From: Lithospermum erythrorhizon
Lineage: Eukaryota; Streptophyta; Magnoliopsida; Boraginales; Boraginaceae
NCBI GenBank assembly: GCA_019722365.1
Contig: JADFUC010000954.1
Coordinates: 3,192,107-3,256,106, forward strand
Reading direction: 5' to 3'
DNA: 64,000 nucleotides
The notes under the pieces were generated by a model. The model had not been told where the DNA came from. It made no database searches and saw nothing but the letters and a program-made list of their open reading frames with translations. The translations under genes were made by a program, and so were the position numbers. Below are positions 23,445-35,599 of the stretch, piece by piece. Numbering within the stretch: the stretch's first letter is position 1; each line of letters starts with the position of its first letter.

Positions 23445-23551
23445 TCTATTAATAGTACCACAAGCTGAAAGTACCATTTTATCCATTCTCTCTGAATGAA
23501 AATTATTACAATGTATCTATTAATAGTACCACAAGCTGAAAGTACCATTTT
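23445..23551. repeat. Direct repeat of 36 bp, spacing 71 bp
   Basis: TCTATTAATAGTACCACAAG, then CTGAAAGTACCATTTT, occurs at 23445-23480 and again at 23516-23551, identical over 36 bp. This is probably a local tandem duplication. Confidence 0.85.
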
Positions 23552-24429
23552 TAAAATATTTTTCATCAAATACTATCAAGCAAATGTACTACACTGTTAT
23601 TTACTAAAACCAAATTAAATACAACGGATCAAATTTGCAATTAACTCTCCTTTATACCTCTCATTTTGATTTTTGATTTTCGTTTCTAAAAAATCATTTG
23701 TTTGACCACTTGAAATTATATTCTGATTCAGTCGTTCATCAACCTTATCATGAAACAAGTAAAGTAAATGTTAGAGCTAATAATGTATCGTTGTACGGCT
23801 GTAGGACTGATTGAACAGATTTTTTTTACTTTTTATAGTGGGAGGCCAGGGGTAAGTAACAACTCTCTATCCAAGGGCACTACTACTTAATTAGATTGTG
23901 TAGTATCTCGTTTATAGTTGGATTTGATAGTGTAGTTTTGTAACATATCAGCATCAAAGAGAGCATTGTGCATTTGTGCGTGGAATAAAGAGAACCAGAA
24001 AATGTGACCCAGGCTTCTATACTTAATTCCTAATATATCAATCACTGTATATGTTGCTTGAATTGTGTTAATTTAATAAAAAAGTTTGGTTATACAAAGT
24101 AATAAATTTAAGTTATTCAATTTTAATTACATTTGATCTCTATCACTGCATATATGCTAAATAAATATCCTTCACTTGGCAACAATAATGACATTTCATT
24201 AATGTACAAGCTAATGAATAGCACTCCACAGAGATAAACTAAAGATGATATTGATTGTCGGTCGATCGAAGGCAAATGGGGAGGAAGTCCTATCAGGAGG
24301 GTTTGTGTGGATCGATTAATGAACCATAATTTAATTTTTATATAAGAATGATGAATAAATTAATATAGAACACATATTGATAAATATAAAAGTTTAGGCT
24401 GTGGATTAAATTGTGAAAAATGAATTGAA

Positions 24430-24461
<32 letters not shown>

Positions 24462-26220
24462 TATAATTCATAAAATTTTATTTTAGAAAAATTAAGTGAC
24501 GATTGTTCCTTAGAGCCACCCTTAGTGGTTTCACTAATGAGGCAAACTAATTGTTGAAATGGTCGAATGGTGGAATCGAGTTGTCACTTTGATGCCAGAG
24601 ATAGTTGAAACATGCGCGCATTGTAGTTTGGTTAGGATATTGGCGAAAATGCGAGTTAATCCCCATTTTAACGTAGACGTTAAAATTTGACGGTCAACTT
24701 GTTTGGTGTTCAAATTTGGGATAAACTTAATATTTTGATGAACATGTGGGAAAATTTTCTATTTCAATTACGTTTGGGGCGAAATTACTATTGTTATGAA
24801 CTTTTGAAATAAAATGTTATTTTCGCGGATTTGGTTACAACGAGGCTATCGTTTTCGCATAACAAGTCTCATTTTTTCATGTGAGGAATGGGCGTTGGAG
24901 GTGTTAGTGAAATTTTTTGAAGGCTCAAAGCGGGCTTAATTGTTAATTGATGGGGAAGGGGGTGGTTGTTAAATTCCAATTTAAAGTTTATTTTGGATGT
25001 AAATTTTCTGATTAATCTGATACACCAAAAGTTTATAAAAATTATAAATTACCGAAATTTGATTATAATTATATTGACGCCAATTTAGCAGCCCATTAAA
25101 ATGGGAATTAAGCGGCAGCAACATCGATATGCGTGATGTGCAGCGGTTCAACTATATATATGGGATGATGAGTGAGTGGATGAAACGGTGGAAATCCATC
25201 ATTAAGGTTAAGACGACAACGCTATCATTTGCACATGTTTATGGACCTCCACCACGTACACATTTTCTCGCTTATAATTACGTACTGATGAATCGGAATA
25301 TATCTATACTATATATAATGTGCAGGGTGGATTGGTGGATTCTAGAAGTGGTACAGAATTAATGTATTTTACATTTCTTAGCCGATTATTTTTTATTTTA
25401 ATTTTCGCTAGTAAGCTTATTAAATGGTGTATGGCACAACGAAGATAAATTTTAATAGCTAACTACTTATAAATATTATCTCTTAGGTAATACTCATGAG
25501 TATCGTAGAAAAAATAAAAAGTTATTTAGTCTTACAATATTTTCTTACATGTAGTAACTTTTCATCTTATTTTTTTAGGATTTTTTTTAAAGTTTTTCAT
25601 TATAATTTTATTATAAAATAATAAAATAATTTGTGACAATGCTGTAGTATGTCATAATTTATCAAAGTAGTATACAATATTTATACTTTTACAACTGCAT
25701 AGTTCTAAAGAAAAATCAATAACTAATCTTTATTATGGCATTGTTTGGATCGGACCCCTTTACATGCACGGATGCACCAACGAATTGTAAATTTGTAACC
25801 AATATATTGAACCCTGCGGCATTATCTACAAAGTTAAAAAACATATATTTTCAGAAAGAAAAAAAAAACAAAGATCGATCAATAATTATTTATACGAGAC
25901 ATGCTAATTTATGCATTAATACATTCTCTACCAAATGGAAAGTTCATAATTATAGAATTTAAGTTAATCTCTCCAGCATTGAAATATGTCAAGAATATAT
26001 AGAATGAGATTACTAGCATTGAAAATATGACAAGAATAGAATGAGATTGGTAGTTATTTTTGTAACATTTATTTTTGCCCAAATCGTTTCTTTTAAAAAT
26101 AATAATTGAATAGTTGAAATTACTAGCATTTCTCTTTTTTAATATTTAAGATGATATTATTTCAAATATAAGAGTATTACAACTTATGAAGCTAACTTTC
26201 TTTAATTAATATATTTCTTG
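23552..26220. other. AT-rich spacer, no gene seen
   Basis: The 24500-25100 part is less AT-rich and looks like old repeat DNA, but I cannot classify it. Frames at 25129-25362 and 25735-25962 show no domain. Confidence 0.4.
24431..24457. repeat. (AT)n microsatellite
   Basis: About 13 consecutive AT dinucleotides. Confidence 0.85.
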
Positions 26221-26285
26221 TAAAATTTCGAGCCCGTCAAAGGCATCTTGGTTGGAGGCGCTGAATAGATGTCTAGGCTGAAGGA

Positions 26286-26501
26286 ATGTGCACTAGCATT
26301 CCTCTTTTAAGCACGGTGTTTGAAAAAATCTTTAAACACACAAATCGTCTCTCAGCTTATAGTCTCAAGTTCCTCCTCTCTATTATTAATACTTTGATTA
26401 CCAAACTCCATTTCTCCTTGAATAATTCTGGAACACTGAATTATTTTCTAGGAATAGAGGTTTCTTCAAACCACAATACCGAAGTGACTCACACTATCTG
26501 A
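26286..26501 (+). pseudogene. Copia reverse transcriptase fragment
   Basis: The frame contains LITKLHFSLNNSGTLNYFLG followed by IEVS, matching the copia block LxxxFxMKDLGxLxYFLGIEV. The match ends near VTHTI, and the flanks hold no further clear copia domain. It is an isolated scrap on the plus strand, unrelated in position to the larger copia elements. Confidence 0.6.
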
Positions 26502-26519
26502 AAAGGAAAATTCGAAAAT

Positions 26520-28500
26520 ATGTGATGTTGAATCACTGCAGTTGACTTCAGCTAGGCGGGAAAGAGATAAAGAAAAAGAAGCTACTAAAATAGACTATTC
26601 GACGAATGCACTAAGCAAAAATGTGCTTAAAGCGAGGCTTCTTTTTTACATGTACTTTTATGGAATTGCTGGTGTCGAAATAGTGAATGTGGAGCGAGTA
26701 GCATTATTGTTAAAGATCATATATGAATCACACTCTAAATAATTAATTGGATTCAACTAAATTCTCTAGATAAATATACTCAATCTAGTGAAATGCAAAG
26801 AAATTTTTTTATTATTTATAAAAGGGTGAAAATAAAATCAGATTGTAGGGAAAATTTAACTGACATACGTGTTTTATCGAATCGAAGCGGATCATTTGTC
26901 CATTATGAGTCGCAAGCATTTGATGACAATTTGGTGAGATGTAAAACTGCGGCTGCGAGGCGATATGAGGCAGTATGAGTTCGAGTTTAACTTGTCTTGA
27001 GTTGGTTATGTCTTTATTATGAGAGCGATATGTGTCGCAGTGCGATAGATTGAGATTTGAGTGCGGACTTGGATATGATCTGGCTAAATGGCGTAGCGTA
27101 TTTCAGTGTTGGTATGTGAGCGATGCGGGATGCTTCGAACGTCTTGATTCTCTTTAGAAACGATGGAGTTCACTGCAAACATTTCAAGTGTATTAGTTAG
27201 TGGCGATGGTGGAGACATCTTACGTGGGAATTTAGTAGCTTGAGAGAGGCTCTGTCTCCGAGGCGGGACTTGATATATTATATGACTCAGGAGCTTGAAG
27301 TTGTATGGAGTAATAGTAAGCAGTGTTGAGCGGCGTTATGCTAACTTTATCTTCGTCGGCGCCACTTGGCGTGTTGTTGTAGAGTGATGATAGTATGAAG
27401 GTGGAAGCGTTCGCTTGTTGATGATCTTGTCCCGACTAGACGAGAACTTTATGACGTATTTCCAGCGTAGTATTCAGTATAGGAATTTGAGCGTTCGAGT
27501 TTATTCACTATATGCGGAACTTGATGATTATCGCTTTAGATACATCGGGTGTTCATTGATATTTTGGAATAATCGAGGGCTCACATGTCTTGTCTTGAAT
27601 ATTCGAAGAGCGTTAGCAAGAAATCTACGTCAGATTCCCATCAGATTTTGCTTCAAGCTTGAATAATTATTGCGTTTGTGTAGTAATTTTTATTCCAGAC
27701 GCCTATTTTGGCCAAGTGGAGGTATTTTCCAGGAACCACGTGGTGTTTTACTGGTGGTTTAAAAGATTTAACTTAGAGAAATCTTAAAGGTTTTTTACTG
27801 TATTTTTTCAAGTATTTTTTTAGTGTTTCTGGATGAAATTTTCGAACAAGGGGGTGTTTATATAGGCCTTGGTGTGAATCTTTCTTTTGATTGATTGAGC
27901 ACATTTTGAGGTGGATCTTGTCTTAGCAGTTGAATTTTAGTAGTTGTAATTGATCGAAAGCACAAACGGCCTGAAAGAGATCCTAAATATGCGCTATTTT
28001 AGGGTCCCTAAAATTTTAGAGCTTTTAATTTTAATCCTGAACTTCCTGGAATCTTAACTTTAAGCATAGTTTCTAGGCAATGCGTTTTATTGTTTTGAAA
28101 TATTTCTTTTGTGCCCTATAGCCGATTTTAATCAATAAAATTGGGAATTTTCTTAATCCTAATTTTAATTGACATTTAATTGAGGCTATTTTCTCGAGAA
28201 CCCTATTTCTAGTTTAAAATTAAGGTTAATTAATGTAAAACCTTTCTTTTCTACTTCGATTAACTCTAAGGGCTTAATTCAGGAAACTTTATTTGTCGAA
28301 TGTTTGATTCAAAAGCTTAAGTTGTCGAGCACTGTCAATAGCGTGGCGTTTTTAGTGGCTCGATTATTAATTAATTTGATTAATTTTTCTTAATCAAATT
28401 AATTATTATTTTAATAAATTTTCGATATCTACATCTAGGACGAGTCATATTATCTTTCGGTATTATATTATGTATATGTGGAGTAGGTGACCACATATAC
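26520..28500. other. Unclassified decayed repeat, probably retrotransposon-derived
   Basis: Sequence is CG-richer than the flanks at 26870-27660, then resembles LTR-like non-coding DNA (about 27700-28500). Frames are short and carry no domain I can name. The assignment rests on composition and position next to a copia scrap. Confidence 0.35.
28369..28404. repeat. Perfect hairpin, 15-bp stem
   Basis: AATTAATTTGATTAA is followed by a 6-nt loop (TTTTTC) and its reverse complement. A second short palindrome (GTATATGTGG with CCACATATAC) lies at 28472-28500. Confidence 0.75.
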
Positions 28501-29626
28501 AAACATTAGTGTTGGCATATTACAATTTGACATGATTAAAACCAAAATTAATTTTTAATAAGGTAATAGAACAAAACCTTATAACATGATTCATGTATTT
28601 TGACATATTTAATGTGAAATAGATAGGCCCTCGCCACAAAGAGGCTAGATTCATTAATATTGATGACAGTGAAAGTTGTAGATAGAATCGAGCCACCAAT
28701 ATAATTATTTCCTTAGAATGCATTAGTTGCCTTTGCTTCCTTGAAATTTTCGAGTATTCCAAAAATTATTCCCAATAATATCAAAACTACACTTGGTCTT
28801 AGCATTAAGTGAGTGACAACTTTATTACAACAAGATGACCAAGTTTGAAATTTATGAAATCTTGCAAGACTCAAATACTTATTATTGTTGAATGTATATA
28901 CTCCATGTAATAACATTAATAGATGAAAACTTGGAATGTGTTAACGTATTTGGCATCTAAGCTACTTTTTCAAAACGTTGCATTAATATACTCATACCCT
29001 GGCTAGTGTTTCATTTTATTGGGAAGCCTTTTTAGCTTGGGAAATGATGGAAAAGGATTGGTGATTTGATTCCATTGCCATTGACCCTCTCAATGAAATT
29101 ATCGAAAACACCAAAAATTATTATTAAAGCGAACATGGAGATGCATCATTACTCCATTGAAAGTTATGGTAAATTTGATTTATAGATGGGGTATCTTTTC
29201 ACACATTTAGTCCTCCATGACTTTTTTCTTGCATAGTGTACCCTCTTTTGTCCTTCAAACTTTTTCTTTCCCTACGATTAGTATCATTCCTTTTTCAATT
29301 TCCTCGAGAGTTGGGAAATCAATAGCTAACAGCATGAATATATATGTATGGTTGAGTAAGATGATCATATATATTCACATGGAGATGAATTTGTCATATC
29401 GTGTGAGGGGGAAGTGGGAACAATATTTGTTGAGAAAGATTGTTTGTATGTATGTTGTAAATGGATGACAGTCTAAAAAGTGAAAGTTAGTCAAGTGATC
29501 TGATGCCACTGCTGGATCTTCCTCTCCTAATTACTTACCTTATTAGCTTATTCAATTACCAATTCCATAAAAAGAATAATTTAGACTTTAGATTAATTTT
29601 CAATATTTAAATGAATAAAAAAGAAA
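28501..29626. other. Spacer, no gene seen
   Basis: AT-rich. Minus-strand frames at 28520-28762 and 28713-28916 have no recognisable domain. Confidence 0.4.
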
Positions 29627-30190
29627 GTTGTTAAATGTCGGTCTTCAAATCTTTAAATGCCGGTCAAAAAAATAATTTGACTATAATATCCCCAACATTT
29701 CAAAAACAAACTAACCATATTTAATGTGTTTATCTTTTATGTATTAATATTTGAATTTAACTTTTCTCAACTTTGAAATATCTTTTTCTCGAATAAAATC
29801 ATACAAGATTTTCTTGAATTTTCATATGCAACTTCAGATTTTAAATTTGAATTTTTTGAGGAAATTAGTGAATATTAGAGATGCTAACTGTTGGAAAAAG
29901 CCAGTCTACGATAAAGCGAGTTGCGAAAAGAAGATAGGTTTAATTTGAATCTGAGAGAGGGTGAGGATAATTTGGGTAAGAAAAATTCAAGAAAATTTCA
30001 ATGAAAATATTTATTTTGAGGAAAAGGTATTTCAAAGTTGAGAAAAATTAAATTTAAATATTAATACATTAAAAATGAGAAGATCAAATGTGTTTGATTT
30101 GAATTCAAAATGTTAGGGATATAATAATGAAGAGTGGTTTTTTTGAGGCCAAGAAATTTAGAAATTTCCAAACCCGACATTTTAAGCGAC
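29627..30190. mobile_element. Long fold-back element, arms about 200 bp
   Basis: The left arm starts GTTGTTAAATGTCGG and runs through TATAATATCCCCAACATTT, GTATTAATATTTGAATTTAA and TTTTCTCAACTTTGAAATA to TTTTCTTGAATTTT. The reverse complement of the right arm (ending at 30190) gives GTCGCTTAAAATGTCGGG, TTATATCCCTAACATTTT, GTATTAATATTTAAATTTAA and TTTCTCAACTTTGAAATA in the same order. The long arms, short unpaired centre and absence of coding capacity fit a long-TIR MITE, possibly Mutator-derived, or a fold-back transposon. I found no clear target-site duplication. Confidence 0.75.
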
Positions 30191-30229
30191 TTGATTTTAA
30201 TAGTCATTTAATTACGTATAAGTTTGATA

Positions 30230-30850
30230 TGATGCTGTATCGTATTAATTTTCAAATAATTGATGTCCTGAATTATTGGTTTCGGTAGTGGTTGGTCGGT
30301 GAGTTCGGTAGTGGACCGGATGACAAGTCACTCTAAGTTATTGCTTTGATATGGCTCATCGCAAATGGAAGTATGCAAAACAAAACTGGATTACGCCGTA
30401 AGCAATTTCAAGCGGTCAGTCGATTAAGAGATGGAGTTGAGGTTTTTTGTAAAGATAGTTTGAGGTATCAGAGGTGAGAGTTCTTGATTTGGATTCCAGG
30501 TTTCACGCTTATAGTTGTATGGACAGATTCTGTATTGAGTCGGAACGTTCCCAATTACTATCAGTGGTTTTCACCCTCGTCCCAAGATGTAGGATAATTA
30601 TGATCTTGATCCACTCATAATTATCTCTAGCTAATTAGTTTATTGATATATGTTATATGTTTTCCTCGTAGGTAGGTTAGGCGGCTCGGCCTTTTTGCAT
30701 AAAGGCTTTGCCCCTCAGATTAAATCTCAAGTGGCAGGATCAGTTTATTTAGTTCTCGGACAGGGCACTGCTTTTTATTATGGATGAATTTCAATCTACT
30801 TTTGGATGGGTCACTTGTCTGGTAAGGTACTCGTGAAATTATTAAAGAAT
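30230..30850. other. Unclassified repeat with a primer-binding-site-like word
   Basis: CG-richer island without ORFs. GGTATCAGAG at 30464-30473 resembles the initiator-tRNA primer-binding site TGGTATCAGAGC of plant LTR retrotransposons. No flanking LTR pair was identified. Confidence 0.3.
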
Positions 30851-31074
30851 AATATATTTCAATAATGTTGTTTATCAAATATTATTGAACAAAATTTTGA
30901 GTTCAAAACTATAATCTTTTAAATACAAAGGGAGTACCTTTCCCCATTGACCAACATTAATGTAATTCTATGGGAACATATGATAGCTTCAAATAGAGTA
31001 CCATTTTAATTTAAATGGCGTATCTAACAGTTGAACTTGTACCTATTTCTATTTTCTACTATTGATAATTAGAG

Positions 31075-31225
31075 TTGTTAATGAGCCGAGCTAAATCGAG
31101 CGGTTCGGGAAGTGTTGAGGCTGAAGCTTGGCTTCGATCACTACAGGCCGAGCTTGGCAGATCTCGAGCTAGTTGGCCCGAACGGCTAAACCAAGCATGC
31201 TCGGTAGCTCGGTTATATGAGGTGT
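31075..31225. repeat. GAGCCGAGC/GAGCTNGG-rich dispersed repeat
   Basis: Recurrent GAGCCGAGCT, GGCCGAGCTTGG and TCGAGCTAG words in an AT-rich setting. Similar GAGCTCGGCTCGA-type motifs are common in dispersed repeats of eudicot genomes. The frame through it (31075-31263) is compositional, not a gene. Confidence 0.45.
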
Positions 31226-31783
31226 GTGTATATTTAAATAAAATTATAAAACTAATACTCTAATTTTTATTATTTGAGTTTATTGTCAAAGACCAGGTTT
31301 ATTAACGATGATATTTTCTTTATAATTTGAAGGTGATGTCGAGGTCCGATTTATTTATTGACCGATTAATGTTAAATACATTATTTTTTTGTCGCTCTAT
31401 CCTTTTAAAATTTGAAATGTGCGTCAAGTAAAATTTATTTCGGAATTACTGTTCCGACTCGTTGAGTAAATGTGGCTGACCAATCTTAAGGCTGGTTGTG
31501 GTATGAGCAAAGATACCAGTTCGGGTTCGACTCTTTCGCAGCTCTATTGGTAATAATAAAGAGTGTAGTATAGGGAACCAGCACGGTCGTATGTGCGTGG
31601 TTTCAGGACTTTTTAATCTATGGTACTCCAAGAGCATTTTTTTTAACAATTATAAATACAGAGGTAGAAGGCTGGAAGTAAATTAATACTCGATTATTTA
31701 ATAAACTCTCTAAAATAATATTTTGAGTCGGTCAGGCTTCGGGGGATAGGGTTCTAAATTTATAATTAGCTAAAATTATAAGA

Positions 31784-32016
31784 TACTCTCTCCAATTTAA
31801 AAACATGCATTTTTTCGTTTTTTAAAAGTATCGACTTTAAGTATCAATAACTAATTAATTACATGATGAAAATTGTAAAAATTTATTTTTTTGAAAATAT
31901 ATTTAAAGACATTTATTGATATTAATTTTACATTTTTTGAAATAAAGAATAAGAAGTAATTGATGGTCAGTAGGCAACATAACGAAAACGTCATATAATT
32001 TGAATTGGAGGTAGTA
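31784..32016. mobile_element. MITE, Stowaway (Tc1/mariner)-like
   Basis: The left end TACTCTCTCCAATTTAAA pairs with the reverse complement of the right end, TACTACCTCCAATTCAAATT. Both ends finish in TA, the target dinucleotide of Stowaway elements. Length is 233 bp with no coding capacity. Confidence 0.7.
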
Positions 32017-34946
32017 ATACATTTTTGATAATTTAGCTAAGTTTAAGCAACTCCAACTTTAATTGACCAACATGTAATTAAAGTCTGATAAGTTATGTAG
32101 ATTACTAATTACATGATAGTGATTATTTTCTGTTAATATATAGATGAAATCTTATATCATTTAAGTTCATAGGCTATGTAAAAGCTATTAAAACTAATGT
32201 TGGTGTCCCATTGTCTTTTAATTATATTATAACGATTTAGTCAGGTATTTATTAGATGAAACAAATATTTTAGCGATTCACTAGTGTCTTGGTAAACAAA
32301 TATGTGTTCTAGACTTCTTGTAACTTTTTTTCTAAATAAAATACATACCCCTATAAATTATTATCGGTAAAATAAAAGAGATCAATTGGAGGCCTAGAGT
32401 CCATGAGCAATTGGTCTAGTATTACAGAGGGCCATTATGAGTTGCTACTAGACAGCCCAACCTGAACCTCATCCCATGCAGAAGTCATCTAAAATTTTAC
32501 TACTAATTTTTTATCATTTGAATTTTGACCCACTAATAAGAGTCCGTTAAGAATGTGCTAGGGGTCAAAGTGGGCCTTCGTATTTTTTAATGACACGATA
32601 TATTCTGGCCCGCCCACAGGGCCATTGAATTCATGACATTGGTCAGCCCATCATACTCTTAGGGATAAGGATAGTTAGGCCCGGCCCATTATACAATTTT
32701 TCATATAATCATAATTCATATGACCATCATACGAAAAATATTGGTTATAAGGAGATATAATTAGAGACACATAAAAAAGGTAGAGGATATTATCAGATCC
32801 TGGACTATCGATTTCGACCACTATGAGTTTACAATTTTTACCTATCGGTTGTTAAATTCAGATTTCCAAAAAATGAAAGAAGCAGTTATCCTCATTGGCC
32901 GATTCCTAACTTATTAAAGTAAATAAACAATGGTCAATGTATCAAATGATCACAATCCGTGGTCCTCTACTACCATTCTTCTCTTTTTTCTTTTTCTTTT
33001 GGTGGGGAAAAATGTTGAGGTCGTGGTCCTCTACCAAAGAACAAATAAACTTACTCAATTTTTTCTCAACCGACCTCCCAATTTTTTAATTATCCCCACC
33101 TGGAAAATCATTGGAGAGCATATGCTTTTTAGCTGTTGCCTATGTCCCATCGATTCTAACATATATAACTAGCATCGTATCATGTCATTAATAATCAAAC
33201 ATACGAATACGCACTCATAAATCATTAACAATTAGGTCAACTATCCTCTTAGACTATATTAATATGCATGTTATGACGGTCTATATATATATTATGCATG
33301 TATACTATGACCTTATTAATATAAATTTATATGGGACTGGACACTGAGATAAATTAGTAATAAGAAAAGTATCAAGACCTTATTATTAAGCATCAAAGGT
33401 ATTAACCTATTAATGTGAAACCTGACTTCATTCTCAATCATCAATTTTAGAATAGAATAAATTTCTCGTTAATAAACAAAATGATATTGTGTATCTAATA
33501 ACAAATTTTTCCATTACCCCCAGTTATTTACTTTATATTGTGGAAAAATCACCCACCACCGACCTCTACATCATGCATGCATATCGTCCACTAGTAAACA
33601 ACCAACATACCCAAATGTTCCCACCATCTCATGCCATAAATTATATGCCACTAGTTTCATTAATTAATCTATGTTTGTTGGAGTAGTCTAGTTGTCTTTG
33701 TTATTAATGAAATCTTGTTTGGCAAGAAGTATTTGTAGATAGGTCGAAGAATCAACTTGTCAAACATATAAATATCGAAAGATATAATCAACGCATCGAG
33801 TTAATTAAAATCATCCCTGATTTTGTTGGTTATTACTTTATTCGTGGTACAAATTAGATGATTATATTCGAGGGCTATATACTTATTATATCAAACTCAC
33901 TAAGGTGACAATATTCTAAATTTGTAGTTTCAAAACATGAAAAAAAACGGAACATCAAAATTTTATTTTTCAACTATGACGATAAGAGTAGTAATTCTCT
34001 CTTTATCAATGCTAGTTTTATTTGTTTTTAATTGTAATTTAGAAATTACATTTGTACATTTAGTAAGGTTCAATAATTATCAATCACTGAAATTGCTTAA
34101 TATGTTTATAGCAATAAAATTTGTAACTAACTTTATTTTACTTTGTTAATAAAAAATAAATAGTGATAAAATTAGTATAAAATATTATAAAAAAATTATA
34201 TTGATAATTAAATTCCATATAATCATTGAAAAGAAATTCACTTATTAACAATGAATAAATTAATTAATGTAGTTAACTGAATACTCTAAATTCATGGTGC
34301 CTACTACGCCAATTTAATTGAATTTAAATTTTTCGAATCTGGCTTTAATCGTCAATTACTTTCATTTGAGTCATTTCTTTATTTTCGAGCCTTGATTTTA
34401 ATCGTGATTACTTTTTTATATACATTATAAAAAATTACAAAAAATAATATTATAAAAATATTTTTAAAAAGCAAATTGATGATATTAATTTTATATTTTT
34501 TGAATTAATAAATAAAAATATTTGTTATCAAAAATTTTGTGTCTGATCAAAGAAATATTAATTAAGCGTTAATTAATTTGAAAGGAAGGGAATAGTGAAC
34601 TTCAGCTTAGACTACTCGGATCGATTTTACATGGAAGTCGCAAACATAACATTAATTTTTTATGACATGGCTGATGGCTTAAGCAACAATATAAACATAA
34701 TAATAAATCAAAATCCGACTTTCCATCCATTTTATCATTGTGAAACTTCATCAATTTCATGATAATAATTGATTGCCTCCGATAATCAAACCTTACACAT
34801 GCCCTTCTTTATCTTCATACTAGATTACAAGAGGTAAGGGGGGGATTAATTAAACAAGAACTAGCTCAAAGCTAAAGAAAATAAGAAACAAAACATCTTA
34901 TTTGATTTCATTTTCTCTATAGCTAACCATAAATCTTGATACTACT
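32017..34946. other. AT-rich spacer, no gene seen
   Basis: Contains short GGCCCGCCCA and GGCCCGGCCC words near 32600-32690 that look like repeat debris. Frames at 32930-33172, 33489-33686 and 33937-34149 have no recognisable domain. Confidence 0.4.
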
Positions 34947-35278
34947 TCAATCCCAACTCTCATCAGGACTAGGGTACTCATTCAAGTCGGGTTTCAAAGC
35001 CGGCCAGATCCGCCTCTTTCCTCAAACCGGTTCGTTGAAGTGCATCACAATAAACTCCGGGAAATTAAGCCGAGCCGAACGCCCCCGAAGATAAAACACG
35101 GCGATATCACTCAAACCGCTCAGGGCACAAATACAAACCAAAACCATATTCTTGAACGCTTGTTTGGTTCCCTAATTTCAGCAACCCATTTTCCCCACTT
35201 CCTCATCCTAATCCCTCTATAAGGCTTCTCTTGTTGGTGTTGTCTAGTTTGTTTTCTTTTTTCTCCAATATTCTCCAT
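34947..35278 (-). pseudogene. DREB-type AP2/ERF gene with EAR motif, disrupted
   Basis: The ATG at 35278 opens [16 protein letters not shown], then [18 protein letters not shown] and [10 protein letters not shown], the first half of an AP2/ERF domain of DREB A-5 type. The frame shifts right after W45 and stops at 35120. In another frame the domain resumes as DIAVFYLRGRSARLNFPEF, meets one in-frame TGA, and continues KRRIWPALKPDLNEYPSPDE to SWD and a stop at 34947. DLNEYP is a DLNxxP EAR repression motif, usual at the C-terminus of this subgroup. About 60 residues normally between the AP2 domain and EAR motif are missing. A working relative would bind DRE/CRT elements in the nucleus and repress stress genes. 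Either a young pseudogene or sequence error; the missing linker favours real decay. Confidence 0.8.
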
Positions 35279-35385
35279 GATGAAATGATAGAAGATGGAC
35301 TTCTTTTTGGGATATTTAAGGAAGGGGAATAATGTTACAAGTGTACAAGAAAAGAAATAATGGGGGTTTGAGAGGAAATTGAGGG

Positions 35386-35393
35386 TATTTATA
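35386..35393 (-). promoter_or_regulatory. TATA box of the ERF locus
   Basis: TATAAATA on the minus strand, 108 bp upstream of the ERF ATG. Confidence 0.5.
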
Positions 35394-35474
35394 TGGGCGG
35401 TTGTGTGTGAGTTTGTGTGTATGATTGGGGGGAGGAAAGAGAGGAATAAAAATCTGGCGGCTGAGGTTGGATGC

Positions 35475-35480
35475 CACGTG
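35475..35480. promoter_or_regulatory. G-box / ABRE-like element upstream of the ERF
   Basis: CACGTG within GCCACGTGTA, about 85 bp upstream of the TATA box. Such motifs bind bZIP or bHLH factors and are common in abscisic-acid-responsive promoters. Function here is inferred. Confidence 0.45.
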
Positions 35481-35524
35481 TAATATTGTGTGTAGTTTTT
35501 TTTGTTGAGATAAGTACAAAGTTG

Positions 35525-35530
35525 GCCGAC
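35525..35530 (+). promoter_or_regulatory. DRE/CRT core upstream of the ERF
   Basis: GCCGAC matches the RCCGAC core bound by DREB proteins, so this locus may have been a DREB target itself. A six-base match has a real chance of being accidental. Confidence 0.35.
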
Positions 35531-35599
35531 ATAGTCTATCGGTGGGTTGTCTTTTTGTACTTGTGAAGTCAAGTGCCGTGGAGAAAGCGGCTAAACAAA

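Noticed and set aside
31075..31263. 62-codon frame with Ala/Arg/Ser-rich sequence
   Set aside because: Encoded by a GAGCCGAGC-type repeat, with no domain.
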